Shown here: positions 17,314 to 27,363 of the stretch, piece by piece
Position numbering within the stretch: position 1 is the stretch's first letter
Layout of the letters: the number at the start of each line of letters is the position of its first letter
Assembly: GCF_001306115.1 (NCBI RefSeq)
Contig: NZ_LGCL01000002.1
Coordinates: forward strand, 1-64,000
DNA: 64,000 nt
Source of the DNA: Ornatilinea apprima
GTDB taxonomy: Bacteria > Chloroflexota > Anaerolineae > Anaerolineales > Anaerolineaceae
Direction of reading: 5' to 3'
Notes under the pieces: generated by a model
Database searches by the model: none
Seen by the model: the letters and a program-made list of their open reading frames with translations, nothing else
What the model was told of the DNA's origin: nothing
Made by a program: the position numbers and the translations under genes

Positions 17314-19427
17314 AAAAGAGTACATTGATTGCTTTCGCCAGCCTGACGCTTGCCGTTTTGATTTCGCTGCCAGTATCCGGCGTGGTCGCTTTCCCGGCTC
17401 AGTCCAGGTTTTCGGATTTATTGATCTCGCATTACCCCAATTTGGTTTTTCTGCGCAGATCGCTGCTGGAATTCGGACAATTTCCACTCTGGTCTGGGCA
17501 TATTTTATCGGGGTATCCCTTTTACGCGAACCCTCTTTCAGGGTTGTGGTACTTGCCTAACTGGCTGGCTCTCATTCTGCCATTTCCGTTTGCGTTTCAT
17601 TTCTTGTTTGTGCTGCACCTGCTTTGGGGCGGGTGGGGCGTGTTTGTGTTTCTCAGACGCCAGGGGTGCCAAACTGCGGCTGCCGGCCTGGCAGGGGTTC
17701 TATTTGCTTTCTTTCCAAAGCTGTTTGGCCATTATGCGGCCGGGCATGTTACCCTGGTTAATGCTGTGTATTGGACGCCCTGGCTGCTGGTGGTGCTGGA
17801 CGCGCTGGCTGACACCGCAAAAAGCGGCCGCTCGCGCTTGGTTTTGGTATCACCGGGGATTGTGCTGGGGATCATCGCGCTGGCAGATATTCGCTGGGCA
17901 GCTTTCGCGGCGGTATTGTATTTTGCTTATGTTTTGATGCGGTTCTTCAATGCAGAAGAGGAAAGACCAACTTTTTCACTTGCCAGACGCTGGGTTAGAT
18001 ATGGTTTGATGCATATTGGCTTGTGCGCGGGGCTTTCCGCGCCGGTTTGGCTGCCGCTGCTGACGTATTCAAACCTGTCCACACGCAGCCTGATGACGAT
18101 GGAAGACCGCCTGACCCTCTCGATTGAACCATTACGGCTGCTGGGGCTGGTTATGCCCGATTTTGGCGGCTACGCGGAGTGGCTTTTGTACCCTGGCGCG
18201 CTGTTGGTCTGCATTATTCCATTCATGATTGCTTTGAGGCGAAACCGCTGGATTGCCTTTTGGAGTTATGTGAGTTTGTTCGCGGTTTTATTCGCACTGG
18301 GTAAAAACTTCATCCTCGCGCCGATATTTTACCGCCTGCCAGGAGCAGATCTGTTAAGGGTGCCATCGCGGATGATTTTTCTGATGGGGCTGGCGACTGC
18401 GATTCTGGTTGGCCTGGTTACCCAGCAGGTGTTTTTGAACCGCCTCAAATTGTTACCCGCTTTAAAATTGTATTTCGTTATCCTTTGCGCGTTTTGTTTG
18501 GCTCTCGCCGCTGGGGTGAGTGTGATTGGCGGCCGATTGAATGTGGAGATGGTTTTTGGCGCGGTCAGCGTGCTGGGATTCTCTGCGTTGCTGATGGGTT
18601 TTTTGGCTGGAAAGCTGAGTCAAAACTGGTTTGGCGTGCTTATGGTGACGCTGGCGGTGGTGAACAGTGGTGTTACCGGTTTTTCGCAGATTCAATGGGT
18701 GAAGACTGCGGAAGCGATAGGGGATTCGAAGGGGCTTCTCCGTTGTATGAATGACACTGCCACGCGGATTTATTCGCCTTCGTATAGCGTTCCACAGCAG
18801 ATTGCTGCTGAAAATGGTCTTGAGTTGGCGGATGGGGTGGATCCGCTGCAATTGATCGAATACGCGAAATTTATGGAAGCTGCCAGCGGCGTGCCCTCGC
18901 AAGGGTACAGTGTTACCATACCCCCATTCGCTACTGGAGACGTCCAGACGGATAACCAGGCCTATACTCCTGACCTGAAAAAACTGGGTCTGCTGAATGT
19001 GGGAACTGTGGTGTCAGACTTTGCCATCCTGGCGTTGGAACCTTACCAATTGGACTGCGGCGGAGAGAAGTTTTTGTATCAGAATCCGTATGGAAAGCCG
19101 CGCGCCTGGGTTGAAACGAACGACGGTGAGGAGAAGGGCGTTCAGGAAATCAATGCCAGTCCCAATCAGCTCGCGGTGGCGGCGGAAGGGCCGGGCAGAT
19201 TGGTGCTCTCGGAAATTGCTTACCCTGGCTGGAAGGCGTGGGTGGATGGCGCGCCGGTGGAAGTGGAGACGGCACACTCACTGCTGCGCAGCGTGCAGTT
19301 GGAACAAGGGCAGCACCAGGTTGTTTTCAGATTGGTACCCATCGATTTGTATATCGCTTTGGCAATCAACATGCTGACGCTCATTATTATTTTTATCCTC
19401 ATGTGGAAACTAAACCATGCCGCTTAA
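17310..19427 (+). CDS. YfhO-like polytopic membrane protein, family B copy 1
   Basis: 705 residues with many transmembrane helices. An early external loop has HYPNLVFLRRSLLEFGQFPLW and LSGYPFYANP, and a soluble C-terminal domain ends YPGWKAWVDGAPVEVETAH...GQHQVVFR before a last helix. That tail matches the YfhO family, whose Gram-positive members glycosylate lipoteichoic acid. It is the partner of family A and is related to the protein at 21024-23369. It overlaps its upstream neighbour by 4 bp and its downstream neighbour by 11 bp, so translation is probably coupled. Confidence 0.75.
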   Translation: MKKSTLIAFASLTLAVLISLPVSGVVAFPAQSRFSDLLISHYPNLVFLRRSLLEFGQFPLWSGHILSGYPFYANPLSGLWYLPNWLALILPFPFAFHFLFVLHLLWGGWGVFVFLRRQGCQTAAAGLAGVLFAFFPKLFGHYAAGHVTLVNAVYWTPWLLVVLDALADTAKSGRSRLVLVSPGIVLGIIALADIRWAAFAAVLYFAYVLMRFFNAEEERPTFSLARRWVRYGLMHIGLCAGLSAPVWLPLLTYSNLSTRSLMTMEDRLTLSIEPLRLLGLVMPDFGGYAEWLLYPGALLVCIIPFMIALRRNRWIAFWSYVSLFAVLFALGKNFILAPIFYRLPGADLLRVPSRMIFLMGLATAILVGLVTQQVFLNRLKLLPALKLYFVILCAFCLALAAGVSVIGGRLNVEMVFGAVSVLGFSALLMGFLAGKLSQNWFGVLMVTLAVVNSGVTGFSQIQWVKTAEAIGDSKGLLRCMNDTATRIYSPSYSVPQQIAAENGLELADGVDPLQLIEYAKFMEAASGVPSQGYSVTIPPFATGDVQTDNQAYTPDLKKLGLLNVGTVVSDFAILALEPYQLDCGGEKFLYQNPYGKPRAWVETNDGEEKGVQEINASPNQLAVAAEGPGRLVLSEIAYPGWKAWVDGAPVEVETAHSLLRSVQLEQGQHQVVFRLVPIDLYIALAINMLTLIIIFILMWKLNHAA

Positions 19428-21021
19428 AAACACATCACACCGCAAGTGGGTTCTGGGGTTTACCTTGTTTTTGATTTTTTTAACCAGCCTGCCAACTATT
19501 TTGGCTGAATTGAGCGCGGGAGAAGACTGGGTTTTCACCGGGTTTTTGTTTGGCGTGCAAGACGGTAACTCGTATATCGCGAAAATGCTGCGCGGTTTTG
19601 CAGGCGATTGGCTGTTCACCACACCGTATACGGCTTACCCACAATCGGGGACATTCGCTTTTTTCCCATACTATCTTTTGGGAAAGCTGGCTGCCCCCCC
19701 CGGACTGCACGATCAATTGATTGCCATGTTCCATTGGCTGCGGGTGGGCGGTATTATCTTTTTGGTGTGGTCGCTGGATCGTTTTCTCCGTTTTTTTCTC
19801 GGAGATGATGAAGGATTGATCCGCTGGGGATTGATGCTGGCAACTTTGGGGGGCGGGTTGGGGTGGTTATACCTGGCAGGTGCGGAACGATTATGGGGGG
19901 GCGATCTGCCACTTGAACTGTATTCTCCGGAAAGTTTTGGATTTCTGATGTTGATGGGGCTGCCACATTTGTTGTTCGCGCGCGGATTCCTGCTTATCAG
20001 TATTCAATCAATCCTGACCACAAATAAGCCGTCGGTTCAACAGGGCGTGAAAGCCGGAATAGGACTGATGCTGGTGGGGCTGTTTCAGCCGCTGACCACG
20101 GCGGCTGCCTGGGCTGTACTGGCGGCTTTTTGTGTTTCTGTTTTTGGTTGGACGATGATGGTAAAGAAGCATGACCTGGCTGTCCGAAAAAAGGTGTCTA
20201 TGCGCGCCGGCCTGGCAGCGCTGATCTCTTCGCCGGTTGTGCTCTACAATATGATCCGCTTTGCCACAGACCCGGTTTTGAAGGGCTGGGAAAGCCAGAA
20301 CATTATACTTTCGCCTCCGTTCGGAGATTATTTACTAGCGTTTGGTCTCTTGCTGCCTTTTGCGCTGGCCGGGGCGTGGACCTGGCTGCGGCAGACGGGA
20401 GAGCAATGGGCAAGCCGATTGTATCTGGTAGTATGGCTGCTCTGTTTCCCTCTACTGGCGTACGCCCCGCACCAGTTACAGCGACGTCTGCCAGAAGGAA
20501 TTTGGATGTGCCTTGTGGTTTTAACGATGCTGTTTTTGAAAGACCACCCGCGCTTTCCACGCAACGCTACGCTGGCTTTGGTTGGGACAGGTTTCCTGAG
20601 CACGACAATTTTCTGGCTTGGGACTGTGTTTACGGCAATAAATCCGGCGCTGCCGGCGTTTCGGTCTGCTGATGAGGTGGCATTATTTGAAGCGCTGCAG
20701 GCGCTGAACCTGCCATCTGATACAATTTTTTTAGCGGACGAAGGTATTTCCAATCCACTGCCAGCCTGGGTGCCAGCGAGGGTGCTGGTGGGGCATGGGC
20801 CGGAAAGCATTCATTATGATGAGATCGCCCCGCGTGTTGAGATGTTCTTCCAGCCAGTGAGCCAGGAAGAGGGTTGGCGATTGATTGAAGAATTCAATGT
20901 GGACTTTGTAATTTGGGATGAAGCCAATTACGGGGATTTCCCATACGAAAGCGGCGCAAACAGGCAATTGGAAGAAATTTTGTCCACAGGTAATTTTCAG
21001 ATCATGCGTGTAGGCAAATAA
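19417..21021 (+). CDS. Polytopic membrane protein, family A copy 2 (GT-C-like)
   Basis: 534 residues with more than ten hydrophobic helices. Short blocks align with copy 1 in the same order: FLFGVQDGNSYIAKM, DWLFTTPYTAYP, the QNIILSPP region, LLAYAPHQLQRR, and a soluble C-terminal end. Both copies keep the early Asp-x3-Tyr. Divergence is high, so the duplication is old or the copies have different substrates. The gene starts inside the end of the preceding family B gene and is followed 2 nt later by the second family B gene. Confidence 0.7.
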   Translation: MPLKNTSHRKWVLGFTLFLIFLTSLPTILAELSAGEDWVFTGFLFGVQDGNSYIAKMLRGFAGDWLFTTPYTAYPQSGTFAFFPYYLLGKLAAPPGLHDQLIAMFHWLRVGGIIFLVWSLDRFLRFFLGDDEGLIRWGLMLATLGGGLGWLYLAGAERLWGGDLPLELYSPESFGFLMLMGLPHLLFARGFLLISIQSILTTNKPSVQQGVKAGIGLMLVGLFQPLTTAAAWAVLAAFCVSVFGWTMMVKKHDLAVRKKVSMRAGLAALISSPVVLYNMIRFATDPVLKGWESQNIILSPPFGDYLLAFGLLLPFALAGAWTWLRQTGEQWASRLYLVVWLLCFPLLAYAPHQLQRRLPEGIWMCLVVLTMLFLKDHPRFPRNATLALVGTGFLSTTIFWLGTVFTAINPALPAFRSADEVALFEALQALNLPSDTIFLADEGISNPLPAWVPARVLVGHGPESIHYDEIAPRVEMFFQPVSQEEGWRLIEEFNVDFVIWDEANYGDFPYESGANRQLEEILSTGNFQIMRVGK

Positions 21022-21023
21022 GA

Positions 21024-23369
21024 ATGAATTGGATCCAACGAGAAATTAAACGTTACCAACTGCCACTGCTGGCGTTATTCGTGTTTGCCGCGATTTTTTA
21101 CCTGCCGGTACTGGTGACGGGGCGGGTTTTCTATTGGGGGCTGCCGGTCTTGCAGTTTTACCCGTGGCGGGCAGCCGCAGTTGACGCGATCTCACAAGGA
21201 GCGCTGCCTTTGTGGAATTCTTCGAGCGGGATGGGCACTCCACTGCTCGCGAATTACCAACTGGCATTCTTTTATCCACCTACCTGGGTGATTTATTTAT
21301 TCGCGTGGGTAGGGGGCGTGCAATGGATGGCCTGGGCGCACACTCTAGTTAATTTGGTTCATTTTTTCATTGCCGGGTTGGGGATGGTGAAACTCTTGGA
21401 AAAACACTGCGGCAGCCAGCTGGTTCAAGGCATTGGCGCGCTTGCCTTCAGTGCCTGTGGATTCTTCATTGCGCGGCAGGGGGTCTTTCCCATCCTTTGG
21501 ACGGCGGCCTGGCTGCCCTGGCTGGTAAACTATGCTTCAGACCTGGCCACTCCGTTTTTACAGCCAGCCATCAATCCGCGTGCTGGTTGGGTGCACCTGA
21601 AGCTGACCCTGGTCATCGCGCTGATGCTGCTGGCAGGCCACGCTCAATTGAGCTGGTACTTCTTGTGGTTCGCGGGCGCATGGATTGTGGCTGGTGGAAT
21701 TGCGCACCGGCAGAATCGAATCCGTTCCATCATCCAGTATATCTTTTCGGGATTGCTCGGCGGGGCGCTCGCGGCGATCCAGTTGATTCCAACCGCGGAA
21801 TACCTTCTCCAGTCCCAGCGCGCTTCAGCCGTGGATTTTGAAACCGCGGCAGCTTATTCATTCTGGCCCTGGCGTTGGATCACCTTGCTGGCGCCGAACT
21901 TCTTTGGCAATCCGGGCTCTGGTGATTACTGGGGGTACGCGAGCTTTTGGGAGGATGCCGTTTATATTGGGATTCTACCGCTCAGTATGGCGGTTCTCGC
22001 TCTGGTGGCTTTGCCTGGCCGAAAGCAGCCAGTAATACCTGGCCGGGTGGCGGGTTGGGTTGGCATTTTCTTGACAGCTATTTTCGCAATGGGAAAATTC
22101 ACGCCGATTTACCCCTGGCTGTACCAGCACATCCCCAGCATCGATATGTTTCACGCCCCTACCCGCATGATGGTGCTTGCCATTTTCCTGCTGGTGTTCA
22201 TTGGTTCGCTGTATGCCGATAGAGGATGGACCTGCCCCAGCGGCAGGGGTCTTTATTGGACTCGCTTGGCTACGGCGGGGTGTGTGGCGGTCAGCATTGG
22301 GTCGCTTGCGGGATGGGTGCTGTTGGAAGACATCAGCCCGACTTTCTTTCGTTCCACTGCACTGGCGGGGCTGACAGCTACCGGAATCGGTTTCTTGACC
22401 CTGTACCAGCCTGCGAATGATACACTGGCTAGAAAACGCTGGGAAATGGCTGTGGTGGGTTCACTGGTGATTGATTTGTGGCTTGCGCAAATTGGGTCTG
22501 CTCCGACTATCACGATGGGCGAGCTGACGTTCTCTTTTACTGCCAGCGGATCGGGGGGCACGAATGGACGGCTTTACATCTCCGCGCAAGATGAGCAGTG
22601 GCTGCGTCACAAGCGTTTTTACCGTTTTCAGGATTTCCGCTTTCTTGAGCCATCAGAAAATGTTTTTCGTGTGCCGATCGCGAACACGAATTTGCTATTG
22701 GGTTACAGCTCCGTATCCAACTTTGATCCACTGGTTTCGATGCGCTACCAGGCCTGGATGGACCATTTGGCGGGAGAAGATGATCGTGCGCTTGAAGCGG
22801 ATTGGGCGCGGATGGGTGTGACCCACCAGTTGGTTCGCGACGCGGGTCAGGAGGATGTGCAGATTCAGCCTGTAGGACTGGTATCTTCATTCCCCGATGT
22901 GCGAATGACTGCCAGTGTTCTGGAGGCTAGGAGTGCAGCAGAGGCGCTGGCCAAGGTAAAGGAGCATGCGACGGACGCCTCGGTTGTGGTGTTTGAAGTG
23001 CCGGAGGATGTCCATCTTACCAGCACAGCAGCTTTTGACCAGCCCTTTGCGTTTAAGATATTGGCTTTTGATCGCTCTTGGAACCAGTTCACCATTGACT
23101 ATGAGTGTGAGCAAGATGGCTACCTGGTGGCGGCGGAAAGTTATTTCCCCGGTTGGACTGCCAGTGTGGATGGATTGGCGGCAAAAATATACCCGGCAGA
23201 TGGTGTTTTCATGGGAATTCAAGCCCCAGCCGGTCAACATCGGGTAGAATTTAGGTATCAACCGGATTCTTTCCGCGCCGGATGGGTGATGACTTTGCTT
23301 TCGCTGGGAATTTTCGCTGCTGTTTTCTTCAGCAACAAGCGAAAACATGGTGATTCTGTCAGCGTTTGA
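21024..23369 (+). CDS. YfhO-like polytopic membrane protein, family B copy 2
   Basis: 781 residues: a multi-helix membrane region and a C-terminal soluble domain with YFPGWTASVDGLAAKIYPAD and GQHRVEFRYQP, the YfhO-type ending. The N-terminal loop (YPWRAAAVDAISQGALPLWN, then GMGTPLLANYQ) parallels copy 1. It is the last gene of the A-B-A'-B' run. The likely location is the cytoplasmic membrane with an external C-terminal domain. A role in cell-surface glycosylation is inferred from family only. Confidence 0.78.
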   Translation: MNWIQREIKRYQLPLLALFVFAAIFYLPVLVTGRVFYWGLPVLQFYPWRAAAVDAISQGALPLWNSSSGMGTPLLANYQLAFFYPPTWVIYLFAWVGGVQWMAWAHTLVNLVHFFIAGLGMVKLLEKHCGSQLVQGIGALAFSACGFFIARQGVFPILWTAAWLPWLVNYASDLATPFLQPAINPRAGWVHLKLTLVIALMLLAGHAQLSWYFLWFAGAWIVAGGIAHRQNRIRSIIQYIFSGLLGGALAAIQLIPTAEYLLQSQRASAVDFETAAAYSFWPWRWITLLAPNFFGNPGSGDYWGYASFWEDAVYIGILPLSMAVLALVALPGRKQPVIPGRVAGWVGIFLTAIFAMGKFTPIYPWLYQHIPSIDMFHAPTRMMVLAIFLLVFIGSLYADRGWTCPSGRGLYWTRLATAGCVAVSIGSLAGWVLLEDISPTFFRSTALAGLTATGIGFLTLYQPANDTLARKRWEMAVVGSLVIDLWLAQIGSAPTITMGELTFSFTASGSGGTNGRLYISAQDEQWLRHKRFYRFQDFRFLEPSENVFRVPIANTNLLLGYSSVSNFDPLVSMRYQAWMDHLAGEDDRALEADWARMGVTHQLVRDAGQEDVQIQPVGLVSSFPDVRMTASVLEARSAAEALAKVKEHATDASVVVFEVPEDVHLTSTAAFDQPFAFKILAFDRSWNQFTIDYECEQDGYLVAAESYFPGWTASVDGLAAKIYPADGVFMGIQAPAGQHRVEFRYQPDSFRAGWVMTLLSLGIFAAVFFSNKRKHGDSVSV

Positions 23370-23424
23370 ACCAGGTGTAGCTTGGGCTGCCCGTTTCCAT
23401 CTACTCGAAAAGTTTGGAGAAATT

Positions 23425-23916
23425 ATGTTTCGTGAAATGCGCCGAAAAAAACAACAACTGCCGAACGAGATAAGCGAACGAATTTTAGAGACCGGTCTGG
23501 TTGGGGTATTAGGTGTAACCGGTGATGAGGATTATCCTTATACGGTTCCGTTGAATTACGTGTATGAAAATGGAAAAATCTATTTTCATTGCGCCAAAAC
23601 CGGGCATAAGCTGGATGGCATTCAAAGAAACAATAAGGTGTCGTTCTGCGTCATCGAGCGAGACGAAATCGCTGCCGAAAAATTCACCTCTTTTTTTCGA
23701 AGTGTTATCGCATTTGGCAAAGCCAAAATAGTGGAGGATGGAGTTGTAAAGAAACACGCTCTGATGCTATTGGTACGCAAATATTCACCCGGACTGGAAG
23801 TCGAAGGCGAAAAAGTAATCCAAAAGGGGTGGAACAACTTGAATGTTGTGGAAATTGAGATGGACCATGTAACGGGCAAAGAGGCGATCGAACTGGTCAA
23901 TAACAAGGAATTCTGA
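23425..23916 (+). CDS. FMN-binding split-barrel (pyridoxamine 5'-phosphate oxidase-like) protein
   Basis: GGAGA at 23416-23420 selects the ATG at 23425, giving 163 residues. The protein is of the NimA-like flavin-binding family: MFREMRRKKQQLP start, GVLGVTGDEDYPYTVPLNYVYENGKIYFHCA and GHKLDGIQRNNKVSFCV. Members bind FMN or heme, and some reduce nitroimidazoles. The true substrate here is unknown. It sits 55 nt after the YfhO-like gene and before moxR. Confidence 0.88.
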   Translation: MFREMRRKKQQLPNEISERILETGLVGVLGVTGDEDYPYTVPLNYVYENGKIYFHCAKTGHKLDGIQRNNKVSFCVIERDEIAAEKFTSFFRSVIAFGKAKIVEDGVVKKHALMLLVRKYSPGLEVEGEKVIQKGWNNLNVVEIEMDHVTGKEAIELVNNKEF

Positions 23917-24014
23917 AGTTTCAGGGCAAGGCCCGGTTCTGTTGCCGGATTGAGTAGAAGATGATTGTCCTATTCTTTTGTTGAGAATACCATTTGGAGA
24001 ATCTGGAGCGATGC

Positions 24015-24986
24015 ATGGAAAACCTGGTTGACATATCCAAAGTTCAAGAATTTTCTGAGACTCTTAAAACCAACCTTGAAAAAGTGATCGTTGGAAAAAG
24101 CGAAACCTTGCAGCTGGTTGTGATCGGTCTGCTCAGCCAGGGTCATCTGCTGATTGAAGACGTGCCGGGGGTGGGAAAAACTATGCTGGCGCGCAGCCTG
24201 GCAAAATCATTGGGGTGTAGTTTTCGGCGCATCCAATTCACCCCGGATATGCTGCCCAGCGATGTAACGGGTGTATCCATTTTCAATCAGGTTTCCCGCG
24301 ACTTTGAATTTCGCCCTGGCCCATTAATGGCTCAAATCGTCCTGGCGGATGAAATCAACCGCGCCACTCCAAAAACCCAGGCGGCCTTGTTGGAAGCAAT
24401 GGAGGAACGGCAAATCACGGTAGACGGCACGACCTACCTGCTACCAGAGCCCTTTATGGTGATGGCAACTCAGAATCCAATTGAATACGAAGGAACCTTT
24501 CCGCTGCCAGAAGCGCAGTTGGACCGTTTCTTGATGAAAGTAAAGCTGGGCTATCCGGGGTTAATGGATGAAATTCGCGTTCTGGAGCTGCAGCAACTAA
24601 AACATCCCATCCAGTCTCTGGAAGCGATGATTAGCATTGAAGAGGTTCTTAAAATGCAGCAAGAAATCCGCAAGGTTTACGCAGCTCCCGGTATCAAGCG
24701 ATATATTGTAGAAGTTGTTCGCGCCACCCGCGAGAGCGCGGATGTATACCTGGGCTCCAGCCCAAGAGGGAGCCTGTACTTATTCCGATCCAGCCAAGCT
24801 AGAGCAGCTATTTTGGGGCGAGACTTTGTTTTGCCGGATGACGTAAAAGCCCTTGCCGAGCCGGTACTGGGTCACCGTATGGTGGTTGATCCTTCAGCAC
24901 GCCTGCGAGATATCTCGGCCAGTTTGATCATTAGCGAGGTATTAAAATCGCTTCCGGTTCCTGGCGGTGATTTCTCCAAGAATTGA
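24015..24986 (+). CDS. MoxR-family AAA+ ATPase
   Basis: A chaperone-like AAA+ ATPase; the family matures or activates partner complexes, often with DUF58 and von Willebrand A proteins. GGAG at 24005-24008 supports the ATG at 24015 (323 residues). Visible motifs are [13 protein letters not shown] (Walker A), [23 protein letters not shown] (Walker B) and [23 protein letters not shown] (sensor 1 and Arg finger region). It overlaps the DUF58 gene by 4 bp. Confidence 0.95.
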   Translation: MENLVDISKVQEFSETLKTNLEKVIVGKSETLQLVVIGLLSQGHLLIEDVPGVGKTMLARSLAKSLGCSFRRIQFTPDMLPSDVTGVSIFNQVSRDFEFRPGPLMAQIVLADEINRATPKTQAALLEAMEERQITVDGTTYLLPEPFMVMATQNPIEYEGTFPLPEAQLDRFLMKVKLGYPGLMDEIRVLELQQLKHPIQSLEAMISIEEVLKMQQEIRKVYAAPGIKRYIVEVVRATRESADVYLGSSPRGSLYLFRSSQARAAILGRDFVLPDDVKALAEPVLGHRMVVDPSARLRDISASLIISEVLKSLPVPGGDFSKN

Positions 24987-26269
24987 TGATGATCAAGGTC
25001 ACCAGGACTTTTTGGGTGGTGCTGGCTCTGCTGGCCGCGGTTACCGCAGGGTACATGTGGACGCGTTCCAGTCTCTTTTTGCGCACGATCTTCCTGGGAA
25101 TTCTGTTGATTTTAGTCAGCATGGTTTTGGCCAGGGTCTCGGTGGCCTCTTTACGTTTCTCGCGTAGTGCGCGAGAACAGAGATTAGAGCTGGGAAAAAT
25201 TCTGGAAGAGCGAATCGAAATATCCAATAGCGGGTATTTCCGAAAACCCTGGCTTGAAGTCCGCGACTGTTCTACTTTTCCTGGTACGTTGACGTCCCGC
25301 GTTCTATCAAAGATTGGCAAACATGAGCTGCGCAACTTTTCCAGCTATTCCTTGTTACGGCAGCGCGGAAATTATCACCTGGGGCCAACTCGTCTGGCGG
25401 CCGGTGATCCGTTTGGGCTTTTTGAGGCTGAAGTTGAATTTGCTTCCACCCAAAGTGTTCTGGTGCTGCCTTATATTGTTGACCTGCGCTGGTTTCCGTT
25501 TCCGCCTGGATATTTGCAAGGCGGCCGGGTCTTCCGCCAAAAGACACTGGAAGTAACTCCCCATGCTGCCGGGGTTCGTGAATACGCCCCCGGCGACTCT
25601 CTGAACCGCATCCATTGGCCGACCACCGCGCGGCGCGAGCGGTTGATGGTAAAAGAATTTGAAAAAGATCCACAGGCGGATGCGTGGATATTTTTGGACG
25701 CTCAGCGAGGTACTCACCATTGCATCGCGGAGAGAACGGAGAAGGAGAAAGAGCAGTTCTGGTTTTGGAAGACTCAGCAGGATTTCAAATTGCCTGAGGA
25801 TAGTTTTGAATATGCTGCCAGCCTGGCGGCCTCGGTAGCCAAGTACTGGATACGAAATCAGCGGGCTGTGGGTTTTTGTGCGGCAGGACAACGGTTTATC
25901 ACTTTACCCGCAGAGCGTGGCGAAAGACAATTGGGGAAAATATTGGAGATACTGGCGTTAGTAGACTGTCTCGGGAAGATGCCGTTGTTCGCACTTGTAG
26001 AGAGCCAGGCGCCACATTTGGTGAAAGGCAGCACTGTGGTGTTGATTACCGCTTCGGTCGGTGATCAGGTGTTGCTTTCAGTTGATTCACTGATCCGCAG
26101 AAGCTTGAAACCCGTGGTCATTTTGCTGGAGCCTGCCAGTTTTGAGATGGAGGGTGATAGCTCGCGCCTGGTAACAATGATCCGCGCGCGGGGTGTTCCT
26201 TGCGCAGTGGTGCGCTGCAATGATGATTTGCAATCATCTTTGGAAAACGGTTTCAGCCAGGCGGTTTAA
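24983..26269 (+). CDS. DUF58-domain membrane protein
   Basis: 428 residues. Two N-terminal transmembrane helices are followed by a soluble region with the DUF58 signature [19 protein letters not shown] and KEFEKD, and a vWA-like fold. DUF58 proteins are the usual MoxR partners in envelope-associated complexes. No transglutaminase-like or other vWA gene follows, so this is a minimal moxR-DUF58 pair. The start overlaps the moxR stop (ATGA). Confidence 0.92.
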   Translation: MMMIKVTRTFWVVLALLAAVTAGYMWTRSSLFLRTIFLGILLILVSMVLARVSVASLRFSRSAREQRLELGKILEERIEISNSGYFRKPWLEVRDCSTFPGTLTSRVLSKIGKHELRNFSSYSLLRQRGNYHLGPTRLAAGDPFGLFEAEVEFASTQSVLVLPYIVDLRWFPFPPGYLQGGRVFRQKTLEVTPHAAGVREYAPGDSLNRIHWPTTARRERLMVKEFEKDPQADAWIFLDAQRGTHHCIAERTEKEKEQFWFWKTQQDFKLPEDSFEYAASLAASVAKYWIRNQRAVGFCAAGQRFITLPAERGERQLGKILEILALVDCLGKMPLFALVESQAPHLVKGSTVVLITASVGDQVLLSVDSLIRRSLKPVVILLEPASFEMEGDSSRLVTMIRARGVPCAVVRCNDDLQSSLENGFSQAV

Positions 26270-26289
26270 CTGGTAACCCCACCATTTTT

Positions 26290-26493
26290 CTAATCGGTTT
26301 GTTTCTTATCTTCCTCGCAGGGCGTTACCTGAATGGAGACTGGCCCATGCGTTCCTTCCAGTTTATGGGTGCCATCGCAGAGGGGAAACTTTTTTGATTT
26401 GAAACACCGGCATAGAGATACTTTTTCTCCAGGGTGAAGGGTAACCCAGGTTTTCAGGTAACCATTTTTCTCTTCGGTAGAATGTTCAGCCAT
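26290..26493 (-). CDS. CDGSH-type iron-sulfur protein
   Basis: 67 residues from the ATG at 26493. It contains CRCFKSKKFPLCDGTH, matching the CDGSH consensus C-x-C-x2-S-x3-P-x-C-D-G-T-H whose three Cys and one His bind a 2Fe-2S cluster. It is a likely redox or Fe-S transfer protein. It overlaps the end of the moaB/mog gene by 8 bp, so it is probably translated from the same mRNA. Confidence 0.9.
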   Translation of the reverse strand: MAEHSTEEKNGYLKTWVTLHPGEKVSLCRCFKSKKFPLCDGTHKLEGTHGPVSIQVTPCEEDKKQTD

Positions 26494-27004
26494 TTTTATC
26501 TCCAGGCGTAAATATATGGCCCTGTTCTGATGAGGCGTCTTCTGCCAGAAGCTGAAACGCATGCGGAAGGACCGGGGAAACAAAGTTGAAATTTTCAACT
26601 GCGGCTTTGGGACTGCCCGGGAGGTTGACGATCAGGGTTGCTTTACGAATGCCCGCCACAGCCCGAGAAAGCATTGCGTGAGGGGTTTTTTCAAAGCTTT
26701 TCATTCGCATATATTCAGCCAGGCCAGGCGCGCTGCGTTCGATGACTGCCAGCGTGGCTTCGGGCGTGACATCTCGTGGTGCAAAGCCAGTTCCACCGGT
26801 GGTGAGGATCATTTGCACCACATGTTTATCACACCATTCGATCAAGTAGGCTTTGATTTTTTCCGCGTCATCTGCAACAATGGAATAATCCGCTACCTGC
26901 CAGCCCAGGCGAGTAACTTCTTCAATCAGCGCCGGCCCTGAGAGGTCAGGTCGCTCGCCGCGTGAGGAGCGGTCGGAAATGGTGAGGATGGCAACGGCTG
27001 GCAT
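26486..27004 (-). CDS. MoaB/Mog-family molybdopterin adenylyltransferase-like protein
   Basis: 172 residues of the MoCF-binding family, which adenylylates molybdopterin before molybdate insertion. Motifs: AILTISDRSSRGERPDLSGP, LTTGGTGFAPRDVTPEAT and LIVNLPGSPKA. The assignment between MoaB and Mog is open. AAGGA lies upstream and the gene starts 2 nt after the receiver gene stop. It may serve the molybdenum hydroxylase encoded at 49.4-53.5 kb; that is inference. Confidence 0.9.
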   Translation of the reverse strand: MPAVAILTISDRSSRGERPDLSGPALIEEVTRLGWQVADYSIVADDAEKIKAYLIEWCDKHVVQMILTTGGTGFAPRDVTPEATLAVIERSAPGLAEYMRMKSFEKTPHAMLSRAVAGIRKATLIVNLPGSPKAAVENFNFVSPVLPHAFQLLAEDASSEQGHIFTPGDKNG

Positions 27005-27006
27005 GT

Positions 27007-27363
27007 TTATATTTCCTTGAGCAAATGAATAAGGATATCGGGCATGTAGGGTTTTTGAAGAAAGTAATCTGCACCGGCATTTTTTGCTTGATGTTTATAA
27101 TCGATGCCGGATGTGAGGATGATTTTCATTGAATTGAAATCTTCCATATTACGAATGGATTGGGTCAGATCCAGTCCATTACTAAATTTTAACAACACAT
27201 CCATGAGCACTATGTCTGGTCTTTCGGCCTGCAAAATGCTGAATAGATCGGTGTCTGATTTTTCGTCAATCACCACCACCTCGAATCCTTCAATTTGAAG
27301 AAGGGTTTTCAGCAGGTTCAGCATGGTGCGGTCATCTTCAACCAGCAAGATTTTTTTGGACAT
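27007..27363 (-). CDS. Single-domain response regulator (receiver only)
   Basis: 118 residues from the ATG at 27363, a stand-alone CheY-like receiver. The acidic pocket is Glu9-Asp10-Asp11, the phosphoacceptor Asp55 (VLMDVL) and the conserved Lys104 (FLQKPY). It has no output domain, so it acts by protein contact. Its first 26 bp overlap the 3' end of lon, which couples the two genes. Confidence 0.92.
   Translation of the reverse strand: MSKKILLVEDDRTMLNLLKTLLQIEGFEVVVIDEKSDTDLFSILQAERPDIVLMDVLLKFSNGLDLTQSIRNMEDFNSMKIILTSGIDYKHQAKNAGADYFLQKPYMPDILIHLLKEI

Noticed and set aside
12522-23369. Defence island around the NACHT gene
   Set aside because: No nuclease, toxin, integrase or other defence gene nearby; neighbours look like core cell-envelope genes.
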